A stretch of 64,000 nt of DNA from Weissella tructae (lineage in GTDB: Bacteria; Bacillota; Bacilli; Lactobacillales; Lactobacillaceae): contig NZ_CP007588.1 of assembly GCF_000732905.1 (NCBI RefSeq), positions 992,001 to 1,056,000 of the forward strand, given 5' to 3'. A model generated the notes under the pieces. It was not told the origin of the DNA and made no database searches. It worked only from the letters and a program-made list of their open reading frames with translations. Within the stretch, counting starts at the first letter, position 1. Each line of letters starts with the position of its first letter. The translations under genes and the position numbers were made by a program. This document shows, piece after piece, positions 48,236 to 55,729 of this stretch.

Positions 48236-48502
48236 TTAAGCAAACCATGCTGCAATTTCCAAAACAATCATCAAGGCATATAGACCTAAAATCACGTAAT
48301 AGAAAGTACGTTGTTGCTTCGTTAACGTTACTGTCAATAGATTTACCATCACAAGTAGTAGTACCAATGTCATTGATAAAAAGGTTGTTAATGGCGTACG
48401 GAAAAAGAATTGTGACAAAATAACGCCACCAAAAATAATCAAAAACCAAACGGTTTGAATATATGGCTTAATCGCAAAAGCAAATTTTGTTAATAACTTC
48501 AA
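48236..48502 (-). CDS. Small three-helix membrane protein, paralogue 1 of a tandem set
   Basis: 88 residues, TTG start at 48502 with GAGGA seven bases upstream. Hydrophobic segments at about 18-34, 40-57 and 67-86. Carries Pro13, Trp19, Gln31 and Lys62/Arg65/Tyr68. It is the first gene of the trio and probably of a transcript reading towards pst; a TATACT -10 candidate lies at 48547-48542. Function unknown. Confidence 0.75.
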   Translation of the reverse strand: MKLLTKFAFAIKPYIQTVWFLIIFGGVILSQFFFRTPLTTFLSMTLVLLLVMVNLLTVTLTKQQRTFYYVILGLYALMIVLEIAAWFA

Positions 48503-48634
48503 AATGTATTCCTCGTTTTCTTAAATGACGTCAATCATACAAGTATACTATATTTTCACAAGCAAGACGTGCTTATATCGCGCTTTATACGCTTTAATTA
48601 TCCTAAATTTAAGGTTGTTTTTCGTAAAAATTGC

Positions 48635-48640
48635 TATAAT
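48635..48640 (+). promoter_or_regulatory. -10 box of the ybjQ-like gene
   Basis: TATAAT lies 46 bases before the ATG at 48687. A TTGTTT at 14-base spacing is the only -35 candidate and is not ideal. Confidence 0.5.
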
Positions 48641-48686
48641 TCAGCATTATAACAAACGATATTTATCATCCTGAAAGGACTATATT

Positions 48687-49019
48687 ATGTCAGATATTTT
48701 AGTTGTCACAACTGAACAAGTACCAAACTTCGACATCATCGAAACTTACGGTGAGGTATTCGGGCAAACAACCCGCTCTCGTAACATGTTCTCAAGTTTC
48801 GGCCAAGCCTTTAAGTCCGCAACCATTGGTGGCGAAATTAAAGGTTATACAAAACTACAAAACAGCGCCCGTGATGAAGCCATTGAACGTATGCGTATCG
48901 CAGCCGCTGAACGTGGCGCAAACGCTGTTGTCATGTTCCGCTTTGACAGCAACTCAGGTGCTATCGGAGATTCCGTTAACGCTTATGGGACGGCTGTCAA
49001 AATTGCACCACGTGCTTAA
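48687..49019 (+). CDS. YbjQ family protein (UPF0145)
   Basis: 110 residues. Sequence QVPNFDIIETYGEVFGQTTRSRN at the start and GGEIKGYTKLQNSARDEAIERM, AAERGANAVVMFRFDS later match the YbjQ/UPF0145 family, a small beta-alpha pentamer-forming protein annotated as possible heavy-metal binding, function unproven. AAGGA lies about eight bases before the ATG. This is the only plus-strand gene in the window and it converges on the nagD-like gene at a shared bidirectional terminator. Confidence 0.9.
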   Translation: MSDILVVTTEQVPNFDIIETYGEVFGQTTRSRNMFSSFGQAFKSATIGGEIKGYTKLQNSARDEAIERMRIAAAERGANAVVMFRFDSNSGAIGDSVNAYGTAVKIAPRA

Positions 49020-49040
49020 TCAATAAACCAATCGCAAAAT

Positions 49041-49073
49041 AAAAAGGAGCTATCAGCTGATAGCTCCTTTTTT
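49041..49073. terminator. Bidirectional terminator
   Basis: AAAAAGGAGCTATCAG followed by CTGATAGCTCCTTTTTT is a perfect palindrome with A and T tracts on its two sides, so it can stop transcription from ybjQ (plus) and from the nagD-like operon (minus). Confidence 0.94.
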
Positions 49074-49081
49074 GTATATCA

Positions 49082-49849
49082 TTAGAATTCCCATTCATCC
49101 AAAGCATTCACAACATGCGTTGGTTGAACTGGCTTTTCTGCTACTTGTTCAGGTGTTGATACCCCTGTGTAAACTAATAGCGTGTCCATTTCAGCGTTAA
49201 TTCCTGCCAAAATATCTGTTTGATAATTATCACCAACCATAACAACTTGGTTTGCCTTTAAACCTGTACGCTTCAAAGCTTCTTGCATGATAATTTTTTC
49301 TGGTTTTCCGACAACAACTGGTTCTTGTTGAGTTGCTGTTTTCACAGCCGCAACAATTGTCCCCGCCCCTGGTAATAGACCACGTTCATTTGGTAAATTC
49401 GTGTCCACGTTGGTTGCAACAAAGGCAGCACCATTTTGAATTGCTAGTGTGGCATGCATGAGCTTGTCATAGTTAATATCACGATCTAACCCAACCACAA
49501 CGACATCCGCAGTACCTTCAGTCACCAATGTTAGTCCTTTGTTTTCAAGCGCTGTCTTCAATCCGTGTTCACCAATCATCATGACACGTTGATAACCTTG
49601 ACCTGCAACATAGTCTGCTGTGGCCATAGCACTTGTATAGATGTCTTCAGGTGTCGTGACAATCCCATGTTGTTCTGTCAAAAATGCCGCAACTTCTTCT
49701 GGCGTCTTTGTTGAGTTATTTGTCACAAATAGATATGAACTATCTGATGCCTTAAGCTTTTCCATAAAGCGCTTGGCTGCTGGAAATGATTCAGTTCCGG
49801 CATAAATGGTACCATCTAAATCAATAAAATAAGCATCATACTTTAACAT
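49082..49849 (-). CDS. NagD-like HAD-IIA phosphatase
   Basis: 255 residues. DLDGTIYAGTESFPAA is motif I, FVTNNSTKTPEE motif II, KPEKIIMQEAL and VMVGDNYQTDILAGINA motif III/IV, with a type IIA cap. The TIGR01457-type family in Firmicutes is the paralogue of NagD/AraL; sugar phosphates or pNPP-like substrates are likely but undefined. It follows yutD by two bases in the yunD-yutD-nagD-like run seen in lactobacilli; the TIGR01906 membrane gene that often lies between is absent. Confidence 0.92.
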   Translation of the reverse strand: MLKYDAYFIDLDGTIYAGTESFPAAKRFMEKLKASDSSYLFVTNNSTKTPEEVAAFLTEQHGIVTTPEDIYTSAMATADYVAGQGYQRVMMIGEHGLKTALENKGLTLVTEGTADVVVVGLDRDINYDKLMHATLAIQNGAAFVATNVDTNLPNERGLLPGAGTIVAAVKTATQQEPVVVGKPEKIIMQEALKRTGLKANQVVMVGDNYQTDILAGINAEMDTLLVYTGVSTPEQVAEKPVQPTHVVNALDEWEF

Positions 49850-49851
49850 AA

Positions 49852-50460
49852 CTACTTTCCCTTCTTTGCTGCTGGCTTGTCAGTCTTACGGTCACGCACT
49901 TCAAAATGACGCTTTTTACGTGTCCCTTTGACTTTCACTTCTGGATTTTTACCTGCATTTGGTTTCTTGTTTTGCGCTGGACGTTGTGATTCCTTCACCG
50001 CCGCACCTTTATTCTTAGAAGAATTTGAACCACGACGTGAACGATGACGACGCTTCGGTCCTTCATTCGTATCGATATCTTCTTGTACCTCATGTGGTTC
50101 CAAGTTTTCTAAGACAAAGTAAGGCGCCCCAAAATTCACTTCTTCGTAAAGATAATCTTCCAAAGCTGTGATTTGTTGGTTACGTGGAATACCAGTAATC
50201 CCCTTATTGTAGAAACCACGCAAACGTAATTGATCCGCTGCAATGTCCCCAACAATAAAATTGTACTTTTCTAAAAACTCACTAAAACGCGCAGCTAATT
50301 TTTCATCATCATACGCATCGCGGTAATTCACCACTAATTTATAACTGCGTTCGTTAATTTGTAACTTATCAAAATCATCCGCGGCATGGATAATTTGCGT
50401 CGCAGCTTGGCGTTCAGCAAATTGTGCTTCAGCCAACTCCTTCATTCTTTCACGATTCAT
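49852..50460 (-). CDS. yutD: YutD family protein with basic tail
   Basis: 202 residues. Residues 35-135 (YKLVVNYRDAYDDEKLAARFSEFLEKYNFIVGDIA, LRLRGFY, NFGAPYFVLENLE) match the YutD/DUF1027 core. A long Lys/Arg-rich tail from about residue 135 (KRRHRSRRGSNSSKN) suggests nucleic-acid contact. Function unknown. It lies five bases after yunD. Confidence 0.87.
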   Translation of the reverse strand: MNRERMKELAEAQFAERQAATQIIHAADDFDKLQINERSYKLVVNYRDAYDDEKLAARFSEFLEKYNFIVGDIAADQLRLRGFYNKGITGIPRNQQITALEDYLYEEVNFGAPYFVLENLEPHEVQEDIDTNEGPKRRHRSRRGSNSSKNKGAAVKESQRPAQNKKPNAGKNPEVKVKGTRKKRHFEVRDRKTDKPAAKKGK

Positions 50461-50465
50461 TTCTA

Positions 50466-51839
50466 TTACTCGTTTTCTATCTTATTTTTTAGGTAGCTGC
50501 CAAATGTTTCGCGTAGAACTTGATCATACATCATTTCATTTTCACCCGCGATTTCCAATGTTGGAAAATACGGCACAAACAAGTAATGATCTAAACTACC
50601 AATTTGATACGGTCGTTCTAAGTCGATTGGTTCATCATGGACATAATAGCGATTATCATGCCATGTTAATCCATCGAATACTATTGTACCAAATTCGCCA
50701 CCGCGAAAGCCCATCCCCTTTTGACGATGCATACGCAAGAAGGCTTTATTCTTATCGACTTCTTGCGCTAAGCGAATTAAGTCACGCCCTAACAAGGTCG
50801 TACGCATAGGATGAATGGCATGTGGCAACATATCATGGAGCGTTTTTTTCGTGACCATACCGGCTGGCAGATCAGTTAAAAATAGACCCGTTGATAGCAT
50901 CGCAATCTCTGTTTGGGTCGCTTCTTTAATAGCAGCTAATCCTAAATCAATCACGCGATGTTCATCATGCACACCTGTTGTATACGTTCTTGGCATTTCT
51001 GCAACCACTTCATGTGATAACTTATCATCCCCAAGGGTTTGATAGGCCTTAATTTCTGAGCCGTCTTCAAACAAGCGAGCCATCTCACCAACTGGATGGA
51101 CAATTGCTTTGGTTTCAAGCCCTGCATCTGAAAACGTTAGTGTCACTTCACCAACGTGATCACCATGTCGGCCAGCAGCAGCCAATAATGTCGACCCAAT
51201 GCGTTCACCTTCTGGCAACACATGATGCGTATGAGCACCTAAAATCACATCGATTGCCGGAAAGGCATGGGCAATATCGCGATCCGTTGGCAAGCCCAGA
51301 TGTGACAACAAGACAATGGCATCATGCGTTTCATGTAGCTGCGGTATCCATTCGTTCAAGGTCTCCATCACACCGGCTGGTTCCCAACCTAATAATGGTA
51401 ATGTCCGAATAAAAGGAGCTGTTAGCGCTAATACAGCAATCTTTTGCCCTTGTTTCGTTGTCAGCGTCTTGGTTTGTTCCGCCCAAAGAGGTGTTTGACC
51501 TGTTCGTTCATCCGTCACATTCGTAATCAAGACTGGAAAGTTAGCCTTTTCATATAGTCGATTTAAGGCATCATGATTCATCCCTAAATCTTCATTGTTT
51601 CCAATCGTTACAGCCGTATAGCCACCCTCATTAAGTAATTGGACATTGGCGCGTCCCATTGTCGCATCCGTTAACGGATGTTCACGGTCTAGTGCGTCGC
51701 CAATATCAAATGTAAAAGAGGTGATACCAGCGCGCTTCGCTTTACTACGCGTCCCATTCAAGAAACGTCGGATTTGTGGCCAACGTTCCAGATGTGAATG
51801 CATGTCATTCGTGTGTAATAGCTGTACTTCTTCGCGCAT
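50466..51839 (-). CDS. yunD: Metallophosphatase/5'-nucleotidase family protein YunD
   Basis: 457 residues without signal peptide. Metal-binding motifs LLHTNDMHSHLE, FDIGDALDREH, IGNNEDLGM, LLSHLGLPTD and LGAHTHH are complete; the C-terminal 5'-nucleotidase-like domain follows (about 290-457). Family members hydrolyse nucleotide phosphates or related esters; the substrate of YunD-type cytosolic enzymes is not known. ATG 51839 has GGGGG about 10 bases upstream. Confidence 0.9.
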   Translation of the reverse strand: MREEVQLLHTNDMHSHLERWPQIRRFLNGTRSKAKRAGITSFTFDIGDALDREHPLTDATMGRANVQLLNEGGYTAVTIGNNEDLGMNHDALNRLYEKANFPVLITNVTDERTGQTPLWAEQTKTLTTKQGQKIAVLALTAPFIRTLPLLGWEPAGVMETLNEWIPQLHETHDAIVLLSHLGLPTDRDIAHAFPAIDVILGAHTHHVLPEGERIGSTLLAAAGRHGDHVGEVTLTFSDAGLETKAIVHPVGEMARLFEDGSEIKAYQTLGDDKLSHEVVAEMPRTYTTGVHDEHRVIDLGLAAIKEATQTEIAMLSTGLFLTDLPAGMVTKKTLHDMLPHAIHPMRTTLLGRDLIRLAQEVDKNKAFLRMHRQKGMGFRGGEFGTIVFDGLTWHDNRYYVHDEPIDLERPYQIGSLDHYLFVPYFPTLEIAGENEMMYDQVLRETFGSYLKNKIENE

Positions 51840-51870
51840 ACGATATCCCCCTTTCTTTTACCGTTATAGG

Positions 51871-52326
51871 CTAAATAAGATGTCCATGTCCCAAACTTTG
51901 TAACCAAGCTTCAAACTCAGCTAAATTATCTGGTTCTGCATTAGCCCCCATATATTGTTGCCAGGCTTGCATTTCATCATCAAAGAAACGCAATCCCCAT
52001 TCATCAGTTGGACCCATACGGAGTGATTGCATTTCCGGCACCCATGTTGCCGTTAATTCATGCAGATGACGTTCGATATTCACCCATTGCAAAGACACGT
52101 CTTGACCTAAATGTGCGTAACGGCGCAACATTGGATCCGCACGCAATGTCTCTTCATTGGCTGGCATAAAGTTAATAGCCATATCCGCAATATCAAAACG
52201 TGGTGCATTTAATTCTTTATTAATTGACACAACAAACGCTTGATTATCGTCTAACTTTTTCCCATATACGTAATCAAACCCTGTTTTTAAATTCCCATGA
52301 TAAAACTCAAAATATGCTAATCCCAT
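51871..52326 (-). CDS. Protein of unknown function
   Basis: 151 residues, not recognised. No signal or membrane helix; rich in Asp, Glu, Trp and Leu with a helical second half (WGLRFFDDEMQAWQQYMG). Position three bases after the M24 peptidase gene indicates co-transcription. There is no catalytic motif I can name. Confidence 0.7.
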   Translation of the reverse strand: MGLAYFEFYHGNLKTGFDYVYGKKLDDNQAFVVSINKELNAPRFDIADMAINFMPANEETLRADPMLRRYAHLGQDVSLQWVNIERHLHELTATWVPEMQSLRMGPTDEWGLRFFDDEMQAWQQYMGANAEPDNLAEFEAWLQSLGHGHLI

Positions 52327-52329
52327 TAT

Positions 52330-53418
52330 TTACTTCTCAATCACAATTAATTCTGTTGAAATACCAGCAGTTAGATTTTCGTATCCATCTTCTGTAACCA
52401 AAATTTCGTCCTCAATACGAACACCACCTTGATCAGTCAAGTAAATACCCGGTTCAATCGTCAACACCATGTTGGCACGAACTGTGTCAGCTGCGTCGGC
52501 ACGCGCTGATACAACTGGACCTTCGTGAACATCCAAACCGATACCATGACCAGTTGAATGACCATATGCTTCACCGTAGCCAGCAGCATTAATAATGTCA
52601 CGGTCTACAGCATCTAATTCAGCTAATCCAATCCCAGCAACCGTCGCAGCAACTGCGGCACGTTGTGCTTCTAGGACAATCCCGTAAACCTTCTTCATTT
52701 CATCAGTTGGTTCACCAAAGGCAATTGTACGTGTAATGTCGGATGTGTAACCATCTACGAAGTATCCGAAGTCAATGGTTACCATGTCACCAGTTTCAAT
52801 GACCTTGTCAGAGTAGATACCGTGTGGCAATGCACCACGGTATCCTGACGCAACAATTGTGTCAAATGATGGCTTGTCTGCGCCGTTTTCCTTCATAATG
52901 GCATCCAAACGGTTCGCCACTTGACGTTCAGTCATACCAACATGTAGTTCTGGCAACAATTGATTGAATGACTTTACCGCTACTTCAGCTGAGCGACGTA
53001 GCTTAGTTAATTCTGCTTCATCCTTAACTTCACGAATCAATTCCAACAAGCTAGGTACTGGTGCAATATCAACCCCATCAAAGTTTTCATCTAGGTAATC
53101 AAAATCACGGAAGGCAATGCTGTCTTCAAATCCCAACTTACCAATTTGGAAACGCTTAGCGGCTGCCATGGCAACACCCCAGTAATTACGCGTTACCAAC
53201 AATTCGATACCTTTTTCTGCCAAAACAGCACGGTATTCATCTTCATAACGATCATCAGTAATCAATGCAATGTTTTCAGGTCCTACCAAAACAAGACCGT
53301 CTCCAGTCCCACCTGTAAATCCTGTTAAGTAGTTCATGTTTGTTCCATCTGTAATAATCAAACCATCTACGTTTAATGGTTCAAACATTTGGCGAACATT
53401 TTCTGTACGTGTCATCAT
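52330..53418 (-). CDS. M24 family Xaa-Pro peptidase
   Basis: 362 residues, creatinase/prolidase type. Metal ligands are in TIDFGYFVDGYTSDITRT (two Asp), GHSTGHGIGLDVHEGP (His), IEPGIYL (Glu) and VRIEDEILV (Glu). N-terminal domain about 1-125. Such enzymes release proline-linked residues from short peptides; prolidase PepQ or aminopeptidase P is not decided. ATG 53418 (or 53415) follows GGAGG. Co-transcribed with the next unknown gene and possibly yunD. Confidence 0.92.
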   Translation of the reverse strand: MMTRTENVRQMFEPLNVDGLIITDGTNMNYLTGFTGGTGDGLVLVGPENIALITDDRYEDEYRAVLAEKGIELLVTRNYWGVAMAAAKRFQIGKLGFEDSIAFRDFDYLDENFDGVDIAPVPSLLELIREVKDEAELTKLRRSAEVAVKSFNQLLPELHVGMTERQVANRLDAIMKENGADKPSFDTIVASGYRGALPHGIYSDKVIETGDMVTIDFGYFVDGYTSDITRTIAFGEPTDEMKKVYGIVLEAQRAAVAATVAGIGLAELDAVDRDIINAAGYGEAYGHSTGHGIGLDVHEGPVVSARADAADTVRANMVLTIEPGIYLTDQGGVRIEDEILVTEDGYENLTAGISTELIVIEK

Positions 53419-53454
53419 AGCAAATCCTCCGGTCGTTTTTTTCTATTATATAGC

Positions 53455-53485
53455 AAAAAGCACCTTGATGTTCATCAAGGCACTT
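53455..53485 (-). terminator. Terminator after menC
   Basis: AAGTGCCTTGATG and CATCAAGGTGCTT pair around AA on the minus strand, followed by a T run, five bases after the menC stop. Confidence 0.85.
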
Positions 53486-53489
53486 ATCT

Positions 53490-54599
53490 TTATGGCTTTT
53501 GTAACAACTTTATCGTTTCCGTTGGTCCAACTTGGTGCGCTAAAATAGCAGGCCAATTTAATGTCACACCAATCCCAGGTCCTTTTGGAATCTGAACATG
53601 TCCTGCTTCAAAGGTTAGATCATCTGCTACAATATCAGTCACAAAATAACGATTGCCTTGTGAGATGTCAGCTGGATATTGTGGTGTTGGTATATAACTC
53701 GCCAAGGCAGCATCTACTGCCCGCCCCAGACCTGAAGCCAACATACCCCCAATCCAAGGAAGTTTTTCTTGTTCTAAAACTATATCAATTGCTTGTTTAG
53801 CCGCCTGAATGCCACCTAATTTTCCCTGCTTAATGGTATAAGCTGGTACCTGTGTTTCGGCCAACCACATCTGCACATCAGCGATACTATTGAGGTGTTC
53901 ATCCAAACTCAATTTTAACGGTAATAATGCTTGAGCTTCTGCGTCATAGGTGGCAAATGATCCTTGCTTGAATGGTTCTTCAATTAAATCAATTCCTAAC
54001 TTCTGCAATTGTTTTAAGTAATCTTTGGTCGTAACAGAATCATCTAAGCTCGCATTAAAATCTAAAGAAAACAATTGATCAGGATATATTGCAATAACAT
54101 CCCCAATCGCCTCGAATTGTTGGTTCGCTTGCTTAAGTTTAATGCGGCGATAACCGGCTTTTTGTGCCTGGTCGATTTCTCCCATCTCATCAAGTCCTAA
54201 GGCAATCCCTACTGGTGCGGTTTCTGTATGTTCCCCTAACATATCAGCTAACGACCGGTGCTCATATTTCCCAACTGCATCCCAAAGGGCCATTTCAATC
54301 CCAGCCCGTGCAAATTGGCCATCATTAGGTAATTGCACCAACAAATCTTCAAGTTTTTCTCCTTGAATGCCCACAAGTTGCGCAACATGCGTTTTTAGCC
54401 AGCCTAACGCGTCATTTTGACTTTGCGGTGCATATTCACGATTTGCGAATGCTTGCACTTCACCATAACCAACATAAGCATCATCAATGGTTATCGCAAT
54501 TAATATCAACGGGCGTTGATCGGTCACATCATGCGCTGTTTTAAAAGGATTTTGTAAGGTTAAAGCCAACTGACGATAGGTAATCTGCGTAATCTGCAT
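53490..54599 (-). CDS. menC: o-Succinylbenzoate synthase
   Basis: 369 residues, enolase superfamily. Lys/Asp residues of the acid-base set lie in YRRIKLKQANQ, FSLDFNASLDD, SLDEHLNS and YTIKQGKLGGIQ. It dehydrates SHCHC to o-succinylbenzoate in menaquinone precursor synthesis. The ATG at 54599 has AGGAGCG upstream. It is separated from menF-menD-menH by two tRNA genes and a terminator, so it is either read through weakly or has its own promoter, which I could not see. Confidence 0.92.
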   Translation of the reverse strand: MQITQITYRQLALTLQNPFKTAHDVTDQRPLILIAITIDDAYVGYGEVQAFANREYAPQSQNDALGWLKTHVAQLVGIQGEKLEDLLVQLPNDGQFARAGIEMALWDAVGKYEHRSLADMLGEHTETAPVGIALGLDEMGEIDQAQKAGYRRIKLKQANQQFEAIGDVIAIYPDQLFSLDFNASLDDSVTTKDYLKQLQKLGIDLIEEPFKQGSFATYDAEAQALLPLKLSLDEHLNSIADVQMWLAETQVPAYTIKQGKLGGIQAAKQAIDIVLEQEKLPWIGGMLASGLGRAVDAALASYIPTPQYPADISQGNRYFVTDIVADDLTFEAGHVQIPKGPGIGVTLNWPAILAHQVGPTETIKLLQKP

Positions 54600-54638
54600 G
54601 GGACGCTCCTTTCTGTGAGAAATAGAAAAAATCTAAAT

Positions 54639-54679
54639 AAAAAGCCATCACAAAGCCGATAAATCGGATTGTGACGGCT
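54639..54679 (-). terminator. Terminator after the tRNA pair
   Basis: AGCCGTCACAA and TTGTGATGGCT pair, with inner CCGAT/ATCGG, and a T5 tract on the minus strand; it lies just past the CAT tRNA. Confidence 0.88.
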
Positions 54680-54688
54680 ATTCGTTAG

Positions 54689-54762
54689 TGTTCCTTCAGG
54701 GACTCGAACCCTGGACCGGACGGTTATGAGCCGTCTGCTCTAACCAACTGAGCTAAAGGAAC
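54689..54762 (-). tRNA. tRNA with CAT anticodon (Met or Ile2)
   Basis: 74 nucleotides, full cloverleaf: acceptor GTTCCTT/AAGGAAC, D arm TAGCTCAGTTGGTTAGAGCA, anticodon loop CTCATAA, T arm CAGGGTTCGAGTCCCTG, discriminator A. No CCA is encoded. CAT can be elongator Met or, after lysidine modification, Ile2; the ACGGCTCATAACCGT stem resembles Firmicute Ile2/Met genes and does not decide. It is not the initiator type. Confidence 0.95.
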
Positions 54763-54793
54763 GCAATAAATACATTTTAATCAAACGATTAAA

Positions 54794-54866
54794 TGTCCCC
54801 TCAGGGGCTCGAACCCTGGACCCAAGGATTAAAAGTCCTCTGCTCTACCAACTGAGCTAAGGAGAC
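54794..54866 (-). tRNA. tRNA-Lys(TTT)
   Basis: 73 nucleotides with acceptor GTCTCCT/AGGGGAC (one GU pair), D arm TAGCTCAGTTGGTAGAGCA, anticodon loop CTTTTAA with TTT, T arm CAGGGTTCGAGCCCCTG and discriminator A. CCA is not encoded. Confidence 0.96.
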
Positions 54867-54897
54867 AAACCGTATTTATTGCAAAATAACAAACTCA

Positions 54898-54903
54898 ATT
54901 ATA
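54898..54903 (-). promoter_or_regulatory. -10 box of tRNA promoter
   Basis: TATAAT lies 32 bases before the tRNA-Lys 5' end, with TGCATT at 16 bases upstream as a weak -35. Confidence 0.5.
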
Positions 54904-54931
54904 CATGAAAGCCTAGGCAAATGCACCTTAT

Positions 54932-55729
54932 TTACCAATCAGACTCTAGGATTTCCGTATAGGTTTCAGGCGCCTCGAGATGCACATTATGCCCCACCTC
55001 AGGCACAATTATCTGACGACTCTGTCGAATGGCTTTATCTAATCGTTGCCCCAAGTCAGTAAATTTAGTGTCCAACGCTCCTGTAATAACCGTTACTGGC
55101 ATGGTTAACTGTTCTAAATCTTCCCAGTAATTTGGCATGGTTCCTGTCCCAAACGCACGTAATGAATTCGCCATATTAACTGCGACTTGGTTAAGCCGTT
55201 GTTGCCGTACCGACATCTGAATCGTTTCAGTCACCTGACTTTGCGTCGCAAACAAAGGGAGTTGCTCCCACATCGCGACAAAATCTGGTAAGCCATTTTT
55301 CTCAAGACGTTGCGCTAGCTTTTCATCTTTTTGTTGGCGTTCTACTTGTTCATCGATACTTGGCAAACCAGCTGTACCGCTTTCTAGAATCAATTGCTTG
55401 ATCATTTCTGGATACGTCATCGCAAAGCTCAATGCTAAACGGGCCCCCATCGAATAACCAACCAAATGAACTTGTTCCAGATTTAATGCATCAAACAATT
55501 GTTTTAAATCACCAATCTGTTGCGAAACAGATAAGCGTTCAACGCTTACGGTTGGTGCCGCCATACCAAAGCCAAGCAAATCAATATAGACACACGTGCC
55601 TTTCGGCTTAATGGCTGAAAACTCGTGTTGGCTCCCTAGAAAACCATGGAAAAAGACCCAAGTAGGCTGCCCATCCCCTTCAATCGTGACTTGATAAGGA
55701 TAGTCGTTAATTGTGACAACTTTATTCAT
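54932..55729 (-). CDS. menH: MenH-like 2-succinyl-6-hydroxy-cyclohexadiene carboxylate synthase
   Basis: 265 residues from ATG 55729; an in-frame GTG at 55786 would lie deep inside menD. Alpha/beta hydrolase with VHLVGYSMGARLALSF holding the nucleophile Ser, an oxyanion HG segment (VFFHGFLGS) and a C-terminal EVGHNVHLEAPE with the catalytic His. It overlaps the menD end by eight bases. It removes pyruvate from SEPHCHC in the menaquinone pathway. Confidence 0.9.
   Translation of the reverse strand: MNKVVTINDYPYQVTIEGDGQPTWVFFHGFLGSQHEFSAIKPKGTCVYIDLLGFGMAAPTVSVERLSVSQQIGDLKQLFDALNLEQVHLVGYSMGARLALSFAMTYPEMIKQLILESGTAGLPSIDEQVERQQKDEKLAQRLEKNGLPDFVAMWEQLPLFATQSQVTETIQMSVRQQRLNQVAVNMANSLRAFGTGTMPNYWEDLEQLTMPVTVITGALDTKFTDLGQRLDKAIRQSRQIIVPEVGHNVHLEAPETYTEILESDW

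Noticed and set aside
48219-48449. 76-codon minus-strand frame overlapping the first small membrane paralogue
   Set aside because: The competing frame has paralogues on both sides with conserved residues and a proper ribosome site; this one does not.
54689-54866. tRNA genes as phage/integrative element attachment site
   Set aside because: No integrase, repeated 3' end or foreign genes nearby; flanks are men genes.
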